Position numbers and translations under genes: made by a program
Origin: Mycobacterium asiaticum
GTDB taxonomy: Bacteria; Actinomycetota; Actinomycetes; Mycobacteriales; Mycobacteriaceae
Length of the DNA: 64,000 nucleotides
NCBI RefSeq assembly: GCF_001673635.1
Contig: NZ_LZMH01000082.1
Span: 1 to 64,000 of the forward strand
Reading direction: 5' to 3'
In this document: one piece after another, positions 17,094 through 25,002 of the stretch
Layout of the letters: each line of letters begins with the position of its first letter
Numbering within the stretch: the first letter of the stretch is position 1
Notes under the pieces: generated by a model
The model's input: only the letters and a program-made list of their open reading frames with translations
Databases searched by the model: none
What the model was told of the DNA's origin: nothing

Positions 17094-18058
17094 AATCGGT
17101 CTCCTTCTGCTATTGCGGCAAGGGTCGCCCGGGCGCCCGGGTCTTCTGCGGTGGAAGGCACAACAGCGACGCAGTCGGCGCCCGCTTCGCGGTAGGAGCG
17201 CAGGCGCGCGGCAATGTGCTCCGCAGACCCCAACGCGCCCACTCCGTCGAGCAATTCCACCGGGATCTCGGCCGCCAGTGCACGGCGCGGCGCGCCGGCC
17301 CGCGCCTTGGCCACCAAATCACCGAAGCCGAGTGCGGCGAACATCTCCCCATATCCGGGTGGGGCGAGGTACACCGCCACCTGGCCGGCCAGTTGAGCGT
17401 GCGCGGCGGCGCCGGGATTGACGGCGACCGGCACCCACACCGTCAGCCGAGGCGGCGGGCGGTCGGTCGCGGCATCGTCGAGCAGGCTACGCACCTCGGC
17501 CACCCGGGCCGGTGAAGCCAGGTTGAGCACCACCTCGTCGGTATGCCGCGCCGCCAGCCGAAGCATGCCGGAACCGAAGGCGCCCAACGCGATCCGAGTT
17601 TCCGGAACTGGGGTCCGCAGCCGAAACCCGTGGCTTGAGACGTGCCGGCCGGCATAGTCGACGCGCGCGCCGTCCAGCATCGGCCGTAGGCAGTCGATCG
17701 TTTCCCGCATGACGGTGACGTGGTGCGCCCAGGAACGGTTGTGCCAGCCGGCCACGATCACCGGACTCGAGGCCCCCAACGCGATGTCGACCCGGCTGCC
17801 GGTCAGTGAGGCGACGGTGCTGACCCCCAGCGCAAGCGTCACCGGACCACGCACCCCGACGGCCAACGGTCCGATCTTGAGCGCCAGCCCGGGGGCCTGC
17901 ACCCCGATCGCGGTCGCCAGCGCGAAGGCGTCATACGTCGCCATCTCGCCGATCCAGAGCGCATCGAACCCAGTCTGCGCCGCTGTGAGCGCGATCTGGA
18001 CGGCTTCCTGGTCGGGCCGGTCGAGCCAGAACGGAAGGACGACTTCGGTGGCTGTCAC
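17090..18058 (-). CDS. LLM-class F420-dependent oxidoreductase
   Basis: A 322-aa luciferase-like protein. LPFWLDRP opens the barrel, TGFDALWIGEMATYDAF lies near residues 29-45 and GVSTVASLTGSRVDIALGA near 78-96. It overlaps the upstream flavin-monooxygenase gene (stop/start overlap at 18055-18058) and the downstream MDR gene. Operon mates are all redox enzymes for organic substrates. Cofactor F420 rather than FMN is inferred from family frequency in mycobacteria. Confidence 0.83.
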   Translation of the reverse strand: MTATEVVLPFWLDRPDQEAVQIALTAAQTGFDALWIGEMATYDAFALATAIGVQAPGLALKIGPLAVGVRGPVTLALGVSTVASLTGSRVDIALGASSPVIVAGWHNRSWAHHVTVMRETIDCLRPMLDGARVDYAGRHVSSHGFRLRTPVPETRIALGAFGSGMLRLAARHTDEVVLNLASPARVAEVRSLLDDAATDRPPPRLTVWVPVAVNPGAAAHAQLAGQVAVYLAPPGYGEMFAALGFGDLVAKARAGAPRRALAAEIPVELLDGVGALGSAEHIAARLRSYREAGADCVAVVPSTAEDPGARATLAAIAEGDRL

Positions 18059-19179
18059 AGCATCGTGACGTCGGCGGGCCGGCCGAGCAGGACGCGACCG
18101 GGCAGCTCACGCGATGCCTCGTTGACCTGAAAGTGAGCGGTGGCGGTGAACGCATCGCGGAATCGGCGCTGTAGCGGGGAATCGTCATAGATGGCACTGC
18201 TGCCCGCCAGGTCATACAGGCTGCGCACCACGTCGGCCGATGTGCGCGCCGCATGGGTCGCGGCCAGCCGGAGCCGGGTGCGCAAGTCCATCGGCACCGG
18301 CCCGGATTCGTGGCTGGCCTGCCATGCGGTGTCGATCGCCTCGTAGTACAACGCGCGCGCCGCACTCAATGACGACTCCGCGGTCGCCACCGCCGCCTGG
18401 GTGGACGGGCGCTCGGCCAAAGTCCGCGTGGATCCGAGTCCCTTTTTGCCGGCGGCCAATTCCGCGAAGTCGTCGATGGCGGCGCGGGCATTGCCCAGCG
18501 TGGCCGCACCGATCGACAGCGCGAAGAACCCGAATACCGGGAACCGGTACAGCGGCCGGTCCAGCACGGGCCCGTCGAACAACGAGAACACCCGTTCGGA
18601 CGGGACGAAGATCTCATCGGCAACGGTGTCGTGGCTGCCTGTGCCGCGCAGACCCAACGAGTGCCAGTTGTCGAGCACGTGCAAATCGTCCTTGGGCAGC
18701 GCGACGACCGACGGAATGCGGCCGTCGTCAACGAAACAGCCGGCGAAAAGAACATCCGCGTGCGTGATTCCGCTACAGAACGGCCATCGCCCGGACACGA
18801 TCACGCCGCCGTCGACGGATCGCGCCTTACCCCGCGGTGCCCACACCCCGGCGGCGACGCCCCTTCCGCCGCCGAACATTTCGTCGCGCGCGCCCGGTGG
18901 CAGGTAGGCGACCAGCAGAGCGCTGGTGATCGCGATTGACACGCACCAACCCGCCGCGGCATCGCCGCGGGCAATCGCTTCGGCGCATCGCAGTGCGATC
19001 GGCGGCTCCAGCTCGAGTGCGTCAACCTCGCGCGGCATGGTCGCGCGCAACAGACCGGCGTCGTTGAGGCGATCGACGAGATCCGGCACGAGCCTGCGTT
19101 CGCGTTCGGTCTGCGCCGACACCTCTCGAGCCGAGAGCGCGATTTTCTCGGCGACAACTTCGAGGTCAGGGTGGCTCAT
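18055..19179 (-). CDS. Acyl-CoA dehydrogenase-like flavin monooxygenase (HsaA type)
   Basis: A 374-aa protein of the acyl-CoA dehydrogenase fold. It has features of FMN/FAD-dependent hydroxylases such as HsaA: GDAAAGWCVSIA, SGRWPFCSGITHADV, RGTGSHDTVADEIFVP and a C-terminal RSLYDLAGSSAIY. Members hydroxylate aromatic or phenolic substrates with a separate flavin reductase, which is not seen here. The ATG at 19179 is preferred over a further one at 19209. It heads a three-gene operon divergent from an HxlR regulator. Confidence 0.83.
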   Translation of the reverse strand: MSHPDLEVVAEKIALSAREVSAQTERERRLVPDLVDRLNDAGLLRATMPREVDALELEPPIALRCAEAIARGDAAAGWCVSIAITSALLVAYLPPGARDEMFGGGRGVAAGVWAPRGKARSVDGGVIVSGRWPFCSGITHADVLFAGCFVDDGRIPSVVALPKDDLHVLDNWHSLGLRGTGSHDTVADEIFVPSERVFSLFDGPVLDRPLYRFPVFGFFALSIGAATLGNARAAIDDFAELAAGKKGLGSTRTLAERPSTQAAVATAESSLSAARALYYEAIDTAWQASHESGPVPMDLRTRLRLAATHAARTSADVVRSLYDLAGSSAIYDDSPLQRRFRDAFTATAHFQVNEASRELPGRVLLGRPADVTML

Positions 19180-19208
19180 CAGCGGCTCCCGGTAGCGGTG
19201 ACGGTTCA

Positions 19209-19241
19209 ATTACGTTACCACCTGCGGTTCAGTAATGTAAC
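19209..19241. promoter_or_regulatory. Possible HxlR operator region
   Basis: The 80-bp divergent gap holds ATTACGTTAC at 19209-19218 and GTAATGTAAC at 19232-19241. These give TTAC/GTAA half-sites in inverted orientation, a pattern often seen for HxlR regulators. The spacing of half-sites is ambiguous. Confidence 0.4.
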
Positions 19242-19259
19242 CGGTACAGTGAATGAACT

Positions 19260-19721
19260 ATGTCGGCCGCCGATCTGTCCCACCGCTTCCAGGGCGAATC
19301 CGTCGGCCGCGCCTTGGAGTTGGTCGGCGAGCGGTGGACGTTGCTGATCCTGCGTGAAGCGTTCTTCGGCGTGCAGCGTTTCGGCCAGCTGGCGCGCAAC
19401 CTCAATATCCCGCGGCCCACGCTGTCGACGCGGCTGCGGATGCTGGTTGAGGTGGGCCTTTTGGACCGGGTGCCGTATTCGCAGGATCCCGAACGCTATG
19501 AATACCGCCTCACCGACGCGGGCCGCGAGCTCTTCGGGGCGATCGTCGTGCTGATGCACTGGGGGGACCGCCATCTACCTCTGCCGAGTGGACCTCCAAT
19601 TGTGTTGCGCCACAATCAGTGCGGCGAGATCGTCGAGCCGCTTTTGGTCTGCGCCCACTGTGAGCAGGAGATCAACGCGCGCAACGTGACGCCCGAGGCG
19701 GGCCCGGGTTTTCGCGACTAG
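19260..19721 (+). CDS. HxlR-family transcriptional regulator
   Basis: A 153-aa winged-helix regulator of the HxlR type: ELVGERWTLLILREAFFGV (about 20-38), RFGQLARNLNIPRPTLSTRL as recognition region, and the wing LTDAGRELF. Unlike the shortest HxlR proteins, it has a C-terminal tail with three cysteines (CGEIVEPLLVCAHCEQEI, near 121-138), possibly a metal or redox site. It is divergent from the flavin-monooxygenase operon and probably controls it. Confidence 0.88.
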   Translation: MSAADLSHRFQGESVGRALELVGERWTLLILREAFFGVQRFGQLARNLNIPRPTLSTRLRMLVEVGLLDRVPYSQDPERYEYRLTDAGRELFGAIVVLMHWGDRHLPLPSGPPIVLRHNQCGEIVEPLLVCAHCEQEINARNVTPEAGPGFRD

Positions 19722-19727
19722 CGCGCG

Positions 19728-19988
19728 TCACGGCGCCGGACAGGCGTCCGCGATCTGGATCGAAGCCGGCCACAAGATGGTGGTCAGCCCGAATGCCGCG
19801 ACGTCGGCGCCGGCGGGTATCATCTGCGACAGCCGCGCCTGGATCCGCTCCACCTGCGGGTAGTGCAGAGAAGCCCACACCAAGCCGATGCACAAGTAGG
19901 GCAACGCGAGCCACAGCCCCAGCTCGATCAGGGCCGCGACACTGAGCTGGTGGCCCAGCACTCGCCGCAGTCGATCCATCGCGGTCAT
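19728..19988 (-). CDS. Small membrane protein (86 aa), twin of 21059-21283
   Basis: One strong membrane segment (ALIELGLWLALPYLCIGLVWA, positions about 18-39) is followed by a short loop and a second, weaker hydrophobic stretch (FGLTTILWPASIQIADAC). It aligns with the 74-aa product on the other side of the MpaB-like gene: LPY..GLVW.S.H in the first segment, then a WP and a Cys near the end. It lies three bases after the MpaB-like gene on the same strand, so is probably co-transcribed. No known family. Confidence 0.6.
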   Translation of the reverse strand: MTAMDRLRRVLGHQLSVAALIELGLWLALPYLCIGLVWASLHYPQVERIQARLSQMIPAGADVAAFGLTTILWPASIQIADACPAP

Positions 19989-19991
19989 GGG

Positions 19992-20894
19992 TCAGATCAA
20001 CGGACGGTCCCGCCGCACGCGGCTGCGCACATCCGCGAGCAGGACGTGACTGCTGCCCTGGCGAACGAAGGGGGGAAGGAAGCGGTTGACGAAAGCTACT
20101 AGCAGGAACAGGTATTCGAACCGGCGCTGCTTGCCTTTGCTCCAGGAGACGCCGAGCGCCTCCCGAAAGACCGGCGCCAGGAAGCCGACGGTCAAGAACT
20201 TCAACAGCCGATGGAAGGGCAGCCGCAGCAGTGGATTGATCATGCGAAGGTCGATCAGCTCCATCAAATAGTTGCCGACGACCTCCCCCACCTCGACCTG
20301 CCGGCACGCCTGGACCCAGTAGTCGTCGAATGCTTTTCGGGTCGGCGGCCACTGGTCTTCCCGGACTTGCAAGGTGGTGCCCAGCGTCCAGGCGGAGCGG
20401 TAGAACTGCTCGGCTTGCTCGTCGTTCATCGGCCCGCGCAACAGCTGATAGGTGTCTTCCAACCCGACGAACAGGCACGCAGCCACCCACATCTGCAGGT
20501 CGCCGTCGAACGCGTTGTAACGAACGGGACTTTCCGGCGTCGACTTCACGTGCCGGTGCGCCCCGTCGACGGCCGCCCGGAAGGCGGCGCGGTCCTGTGG
20601 CGAGCCGAAGACCGCTACGGCCAGATACTGAAAGGTGGTCCGGGCCCGCTTCCAGGGATGCTTCAACAGATTGCCGGAGTCGACCTTTGACTCCACTACC
20701 CCGTAGCCCACACCCGGCCGGGACAATTGCATGATGACGTTCGCCGCGCCGGCAGCGAACGCCCAGAAGTCCATCGCTTCGCGAATATCGACCGGGGCAT
20801 CGCTCCAGCGAGCGGTCTGACGGGTGACGCCGATGCGAGTGTCCTCGATGGACAGCGTGGCTCGCTCGACGGACTGACTATCCGGAATCGACAT
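19992..20894 (-). CDS. MpaB-family oxygenase (DUF2236)
   Basis: A 300-aa helical protein of the DUF2236 family, which includes fungal MpaB and the rubber oxygenase Lcp (b-type haem). Landmarks are AFAAGAANVIMQLSRPGVGYGV near residues 45-66, AHRHVKS near 111-117 and YNAFDGDLQMWVAA near 126-139. The conserved Arg/His set would bind haem or substrate. Fungal MpaB cleaves an isoprenoid chain oxidatively; here the substrate is unknown. It is followed by, and faces across a promoter, two related small membrane proteins. Confidence 0.87.
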   Translation of the reverse strand: MSIPDSQSVERATLSIEDTRIGVTRQTARWSDAPVDIREAMDFWAFAAGAANVIMQLSRPGVGYGVVESKVDSGNLLKHPWKRARTTFQYLAVAVFGSPQDRAAFRAAVDGAHRHVKSTPESPVRYNAFDGDLQMWVAACLFVGLEDTYQLLRGPMNDEQAEQFYRSAWTLGTTLQVREDQWPPTRKAFDDYWVQACRQVEVGEVVGNYLMELIDLRMINPLLRLPFHRLLKFLTVGFLAPVFREALGVSWSKGKQRRFEYLFLLVAFVNRFLPPFVRQGSSHVLLADVRSRVRRDRPLI

Positions 20895-21058
20895 TCACAG
20901 CACCCCCAGCCCTGTGCGTCTTGCCATGACTCAAATCTAACCCCAACAGGCATTGCCTGGTCCTGATCCGACGACGGGAGATCAAAGAGTTGACAGAATA
21001 GGGGTTAACATATTGGTACTCGATTCCATCCCGGACGCACTCTCCACGAGGGCCGAAG

Positions 21059-21283
21059 ATGCTCACCAAGCTGCGGGAACTGCTCGATTACAAGATGACC
21101 ATCGCCGAATGGCTGGGGCTGGCCGTCATCCTCGGCATCCCGTATTTCCTGGTGGGACTGGTGTGGTCGTCGACGCATACCGAGCACTTGCAACGACTGC
21201 ACGGCGCGGACCTGGTGGTGTCCTTCCTGGGTTCGATCGTGTCCTGGCCGGTCCTGCTGTTTTCGAATGTCTGTATGACCTGA
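21059..21283 (+). CDS. Small membrane protein (74 aa), twin of 19728-19988
   Basis: A 74-aa protein with one membrane segment (WLGLAVILGIPYFLVGLVWSS, about 18-38) and a second hydrophobic end (FLGSIVSWPVLLFSNVCM). It shares the PY..GLVW.S.H and WP..C pattern with 19728-19988. The plausible start is ATG. The 164-bp gap upstream is divergent from the MpaB-like gene and contains TTGACA (20990-20995), a possible -35 element without a convincing -10. Confidence 0.55.
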   Translation: MLTKLRELLDYKMTIAEWLGLAVILGIPYFLVGLVWSSTHTEHLQRLHGADLVVSFLGSIVSWPVLLFSNVCMT

Positions 21284-21292
21284 GGCGCGGCG

Positions 21293-21682
21293 TCAGCCGC
21301 GCAGATGCGTGATCTGGATCAGGTTGCCGCAGGTGTCGTCGAGCACGGCCGTGGTCACCGGTCCCATGTCGGCGGGCTCCTGAGTGAAGAGCACTCCCAG
21401 CCCGCTCAGCCGCTGATATTCCGCGTGCACATCGTCGACGGCGAAGGACGTGAACGGGATGCCGTCGGCGATCAACGCTTCCTTGAACGGCTTGGCCGCC
21501 GGATGCTGGTCGGGCTCGAGGACCAGCTCGGTGCCGTCCGGATCCTCCGGGGAGACCACGGTGATCCACCGGTGTTCGCCCATCGGCACGTCGTGCTTCT
21601 GCTTGAAGCCGAGGATCTCGGTGTAGAAGCGCAGTGCCTTGTCCTGGTCGTCGACCAGCACACTGGTCAGGTTGATTTTCAT
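21293..21682 (-). CDS. VOC-family protein
   Basis: A 129-aa glyoxalase/bleomycin-resistance fold protein. MKINLTSVLVDDQDKALRFY starts the first module. HRWITVVSPEDPDGTELVLEP, FAVDDVHAEYQRL and a last strand NLIQITHL complete the two repeats. The ATG at 21682 has GGGGGAAGGG upstream. It is convergent with the mini membrane protein (9-bp gap). Role unknown; small VOC proteins often detoxify or bind small compounds. Confidence 0.85.
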   Translation of the reverse strand: MKINLTSVLVDDQDKALRFYTEILGFKQKHDVPMGEHRWITVVSPEDPDGTELVLEPDQHPAAKPFKEALIADGIPFTSFAVDDVHAEYQRLSGLGVLFTQEPADMGPVTTAVLDDTCGNLIQITHLRG

Positions 21683-21782
21683 GGTGTTCCCTTCCCCCGG
21701 TTCAGCCACCGGGCAACGATCGGCTCGAGCGGCGCGGTGCTGATGTAGTGGAACTTGAAGCAGTTACTTGCCCGTCAATGGC

Positions 21783-22658
21783 TCACTGCGGGTGTCCGGC
21801 CAGGTAGTCGGCGACGGGAATTCGCTCCGACGCGGCGTACCCGACCGGCAGCAGCACGTCCCCCGACGTGGTCAGGTAGTAGACGTCCCACCGGTGATAG
21901 CCGGCGAAAGCCGCCGGATCAGCGCCGATCGCGGCGGCATAGTCATTGACCGCGCCGACGTAGTGGCTCGAGTGGTTATAGCTGTAGATGGCGCCGTCGC
22001 GATTGCCCGCAAAGCCGTTCGCGGCGAGCATGCGACCGGCCGCCATGATGCTGTCCCTTGGGGAATGAATGTCGCCGCCCCCGCCGTAGCTGGCAAACGT
22101 CGACGGCAGGAATTGCATGGGCCCCTGGGCACCGGCGTTGCTCACCCCGGAGATGCGGCCGAAGTCGGTCTCGACCATGTTGATCGCCGCCAGGTAGTTC
22201 CAACCGACACCGGTGGCCGCCTCGGCCTCGCGGTAGTAGCCGAGCAACTCGTTGAGCGGCGCCGGCGGGTCGATCCGCCAGGCCGGCAGTGTCGACCTCG
22301 CCTCCGGCCCGTTCAATGCCATGAGGTGATGGCGCGCATCGACGTTGAGGTTGTAGATGCCCACGAGTGACGCCGGGATGATCGGCCGCACGATCGGCTC
22401 CCACTCGGGGTGGCGGCCGATGGCGCGGTACGCCGCCTGCTCGCGAAGTGCGGCGGCCTGCAGCACCGCCTCCGAGGACGACGGATCGCGCAGCGCCTGC
22501 TCGTCGGCCACCAGGTCGCGGGCCAGCTGCGCGGGGTCGGCGGCCAGCGCCGGTTGCGCGGCCGACTCTCCACAGCCCACCAGGCCCGACATGATCGCCG
22601 CGGCGAATAGAGCTGCAGCGCAACGCAGCATGCGCGAACGGATCTTGGGAACGTCCAT
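21783..22658 (-). CDS. Lytic transglycosylase-like lipoprotein
   Basis: A 291-aa exported protein. A signal peptide ends in a lipobox (LVGC, Cys29). The catalytic domain lies in the C-terminal half: NYLAAINMVETDFGRISGVS with Glu163 as probable acid/base, then GAQGPMQFLPSTFASYG, typical of SLT/MltB-type enzymes. It would cleave peptidoglycan between MurNAc and GlcNAc at the cell envelope. It is downstream of the LppP/LprE-like gene but separated by about 105 bp that holds a hairpin. Confidence 0.88.
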   Translation of the reverse strand: MDVPKIRSRMLRCAAALFAAAIMSGLVGCGESAAQPALAADPAQLARDLVADEQALRDPSSSEAVLQAAALREQAAYRAIGRHPEWEPIVRPIIPASLVGIYNLNVDARHHLMALNGPEARSTLPAWRIDPPAPLNELLGYYREAEAATGVGWNYLAAINMVETDFGRISGVSNAGAQGPMQFLPSTFASYGGGGDIHSPRDSIMAAGRMLAANGFAGNRDGAIYSYNHSSHYVGAVNDYAAAIGADPAAFAGYHRWDVYYLTTSGDVLLPVGYAASERIPVADYLAGHPQ

Positions 22659-22729
22659 GGTTCGACCTCGAGGCTGGTATGCGGGTGTTAGCCCTACATC
22701 TTGTCCGCTCGCGGGTGATTGGCCAAGCA

Positions 22730-22746
22730 GCCGGTCTACAACCGGC
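22730..22746 (-). terminator. Possible hairpin terminator
   Basis: GCCGGT-CTACA-ACCGGC forms a 6-bp stem with 5-base loop, 17 bases past the stop of the LppP/LprE-like gene. There is no T-run, so termination is uncertain. Confidence 0.35.
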
Positions 22747-22763
22747 CTAACAAGGGGAGCGCG

Positions 22764-23255
22764 TCACCACGCGGGTTGCGGGTCCAACATCGCGGCCTGG
22801 CTGCCCTGCCACTGGTAACGGACGGTGGTGATGGGACCCGGGCACGCCGTGCAGACCTCTCGGCCGTCCTTGTAGTCGAGTGCGACGATCTCGTCGGTGG
22901 TCTTTGCCTTGTTGAGCGTGGTGAACGGGTAGGCCTTGGATGTCGCGACCCCGACGAAGCTGCCCTTGTGGAACAGCAGCGCGAGGTCCGGCGAACTGCC
23001 GGTGGCACCGATCACGGTGATGATGACGGTCGACAGGGTGGCGCACGGGTTGTAGTTGCTGCTCGGATCGAAGCTGTGCGTGTTCAGGTCCCACGCCCCG
23101 TTGCCCGGTAGCGCGGGTATTTGTTTGATCGCTGCCCGGATTTCCGGCGCCGTGAGGTTCACTCCGCATGTCGTGGGTTCGGCCTGCGCGGGCGCGGCCA
23201 ACGGACTCAACGCGCACAGGACGGCGATAAGCGCGGATAAGACAACTACTCGCAT
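22764..23255 (-). CDS. LppP/LprE-family exported protein
   Basis: A 163-aa secreted protein with a Sec signal peptide (MRVVVLSALIAVLCALSPLA..., cleavage probably after APAQA). It has no lipobox Cys. Four cysteines follow: TTCGVNL near 29, NPCATLS near 70, and CTACPG near 135-138. Sequence matches the LppP/LprE family seen only in mycobacteria and relatives. The ATG at 23255 is supported by AGGAGG nine bases upstream. Function unknown. Confidence 0.8.
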   Translation of the reverse strand: MRVVVLSALIAVLCALSPLAAPAQAEPTTCGVNLTAPEIRAAIKQIPALPGNGAWDLNTHSFDPSSNYNPCATLSTVIITVIGATGSSPDLALLFHKGSFVGVATSKAYPFTTLNKAKTTDEIVALDYKDGREVCTACPGPITTVRYQWQGSQAAMLDPQPAW

Positions 23256-23373
23256 CGAACACTGCCTCCTGGTTGGCTGCATCCATCGTGGCGCGGTGTC
23301 ATCCCCGCTAGAAGGAATGCTGCGAAGTTGTGTCGAAGAAGTGACCTGTGCGGTGCGCTCTGGCGTCCGCTAC

Positions 23374-24171
23374 TTAATGCCCGCAGTGCTTGGGCTGGTT
23401 CGGGACGCCCGGGAACAACTGCTCTGTCGAGCCCGAGGTCACCCAGCCGCCCAGCTTGGTGGCCAGATGCGGCGCGAAGACGGCGCCATACAGCAGATTG
23501 CCGATCAGGATGACGGCCACAATGGACAGCGCGGCCGATTGGGCGGGAGTCTTCGACAGCTTGTCGGCCCACATTTTGATGACATTGCGGCCTTGGGCAT
23601 CGGTTCGGCCGAGCAGATAGGTGAAGACCATCATCTGCACGCCCAGCGCGATGGAGTCATAGATCGGGTATTGATGCTTGGTTCCCTCGAAGACGGCGAG
23701 CCCGGGAATGACGTAGCCGTAGTAGAAGACACCGAGCCGAGCGCCGATAACAGCATTGAACAGGAAGGCCCAGCAGAATCCCACGATGAAGCCGGCGCTG
23801 AGCAACGTGAGGGGTCGTCGCCACCCGAACCGCGCGCTCAGCCGTCGTCCGAGCGCCGCGCCGATCACCGCGGGCAGGACGAAATAGCCGATGTAGCCGA
23901 GGGGGACGGCCGACGGCAGCCCGCCCCAGGTCATGTTCAACGGCCACCACGACGGCATACGGGGTAGCGCCGGTGGAAATTGGGCGTACATGGCCCAGTC
24001 GTACGGCGCCTCGATCCACGAGAAAGAGATCGCCGAGATACACAGCAGCAGCAGCGGGTGCAGCCGGCGGCCCCGAATGCTCAGGTACACACCGAGCGCG
24101 GTGAACACGATGCCGCTGCCCCAGCCGAAGATGACCGCCGCCGTCAGCAGCGGCGTCAGCTCGGTGTTCAT
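23374..24171 (-). CDS. AveC-family (spirocyclase-like) membrane protein 3, short form
   Basis: A 265-aa polytopic membrane protein related to the AveC-like proteins at the left of the window but shorter. It shares the second-half pattern (VIPGLAVFEGTKHQYPIYDS, then YLLGRTDAQGRN versus RYFTDDRGRT in the longer ones). An acidic residue sits early in the membrane part (WIEAPYDW). The stop/start overlap ATGA with the 46-aa ORF upstream means translational coupling. The TetR gene across the promoter is a likely regulator. Confidence 0.7.
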   Translation of the reverse strand: MNTELTPLLTAAVIFGWGSGIVFTALGVYLSIRGRRLHPLLLLCISAISFSWIEAPYDWAMYAQFPPALPRMPSWWPLNMTWGGLPSAVPLGYIGYFVLPAVIGAALGRRLSARFGWRRPLTLLSAGFIVGFCWAFLFNAVIGARLGVFYYGYVIPGLAVFEGTKHQYPIYDSIALGVQMMVFTYLLGRTDAQGRNVIKMWADKLSKTPAQSAALSIVAVILIGNLLYGAVFAPHLATKLGGWVTSGSTEQLFPGVPNQPKHCGH

Positions 24172-24308
24172 CGGTCCCGCTCTTTGGCCGCACCGCCGCG
24201 CGCTTCGGGGTCGAAATACAGGACCGCGCCGAAGATCAGCGCGATCAGGCCGAACAGGGTGCCGAGCATGATGACCGCGCCCACGACGATTCCCTTCGAC
24301 AGCGACAT
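24168..24308 (-). CDS. Small single-span membrane protein (46 aa) coupled to AveC-3
   Basis: A 46-aa ORF. A single membrane segment (GIVVGAVIMLGTLFGLIALIFGAVLYF) follows a short N-terminus MSLSK, and a charged C-terminus (DPEARGGAAKERDR) ends it. It overlaps the AveC-3 start by four bases (ATGA) and begins two bases after the 28-bp palindrome. The architecture suggests an accessory or subunit of the AveC-like protein. No family recognised. Confidence 0.6.
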   Translation of the reverse strand: MSLSKGIVVGAVIMLGTLFGLIALIFGAVLYFDPEARGGAAKERDR

Positions 24309-24310
24309 CG

Positions 24311-24338
24311 ACTTTGAATAGTGCACACTATTCAAAGT
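24311..24338. promoter_or_regulatory. 28-bp palindromic operator
   Basis: ACTTTGAATAGTG-CA-CACTATTCAAAGT is a perfect inverted repeat with 13-bp arms and a 2-base spacer. It lies between the divergent mini membrane protein / AveC-3 operon (starts 24308) and the TetR gene, within a 41-bp gap. A TetR operator is very likely. Confidence 0.8.
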
Positions 24339-24349
24339 GACGGGTCAAG

Positions 24350-24988
24350 ATGGCTATCGTGAATGCCGTGCGCCAGCCGTCCCGCCGGCCCCGCGGTGAA
24401 CCCCGCAGGCTGCTGCTCGACGCGGCACGTTCGCTGTTCGCCCGCCAGGATTACCGCACCACGACCACGCGCGAGATCGCCGAGGCGGCCGGGGTTTCCG
24501 AATACCTGCTGTTCCGTAACTTCGGCTCGAAGGCCGGACTGTTCCGGGAAGCCCTCGTCCTGCCGTTCACGAACTTCGTCGACGAGTTCGGGCGGACGTG
24601 GCAGTCGGTTGTTCCGGAGGAGACCGACGAAGAGGAACTGGCCCGGCAGTTCGTCGGCCGGCTCTACGACGTGATGGTCGAACACCGGGGCCTGCTGCTG
24701 ACGCTGGCGGCAGCCGAAACGTTCAGCGAGGCCGAGATGGTCGACGCCGGCATCAACGACATCCGGCGTGCCATTGCGGTGCTCGGCCGAATCAGCACCG
24801 AGGGCATGCAGCTACGCGGACTGCGCTCTCGCCAGCCAGACCTGCCCGCGCACTCCACGGTGGCGACGGTGGTGGGCATGGTGGCGCTGCGCTCAACTTT
24901 CTTTGGCGAGCAACAACCTTCCCGGGATGTGATCGTCGACGAACTCGTGCAAGCGACTCTGCACGGCTTTCTTCATCGCCCGAAATGA
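24350..24988 (+). CDS. TetR-family transcriptional regulator
   Basis: A 212-aa TetR protein. The HTH covers about residues 19-65 (LLLDAARSLFARQDYRTTTT, then GVSEYLLFRNFGSKAGLFRE). It is divergent from the AveC-3 operon with the 28-bp palindrome between, so autoregulation and control of the operon are likely. Start ATG at 24350 is used, though a second candidate lies a few codons inside. Confidence 0.9.
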   Translation: MAIVNAVRQPSRRPRGEPRRLLLDAARSLFARQDYRTTTTREIAEAAGVSEYLLFRNFGSKAGLFREALVLPFTNFVDEFGRTWQSVVPEETDEEELARQFVGRLYDVMVEHRGLLLTLAAAETFSEAEMVDAGINDIRRAIAVLGRISTEGMQLRGLRSRQPDLPAHSTVATVVGMVALRSTFFGEQQPSRDVIVDELVQATLHGFLHRPK

Positions 24989-25002
24989 GCTTTGGGCCCC
25001 GT

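Noticed and set aside
20990..21020. Sigma-A promoter TTGACA before the 74-aa gene
   Set aside because: The -35 box is good but no -10 element lies at 16-18 bases; kept only as a comment.
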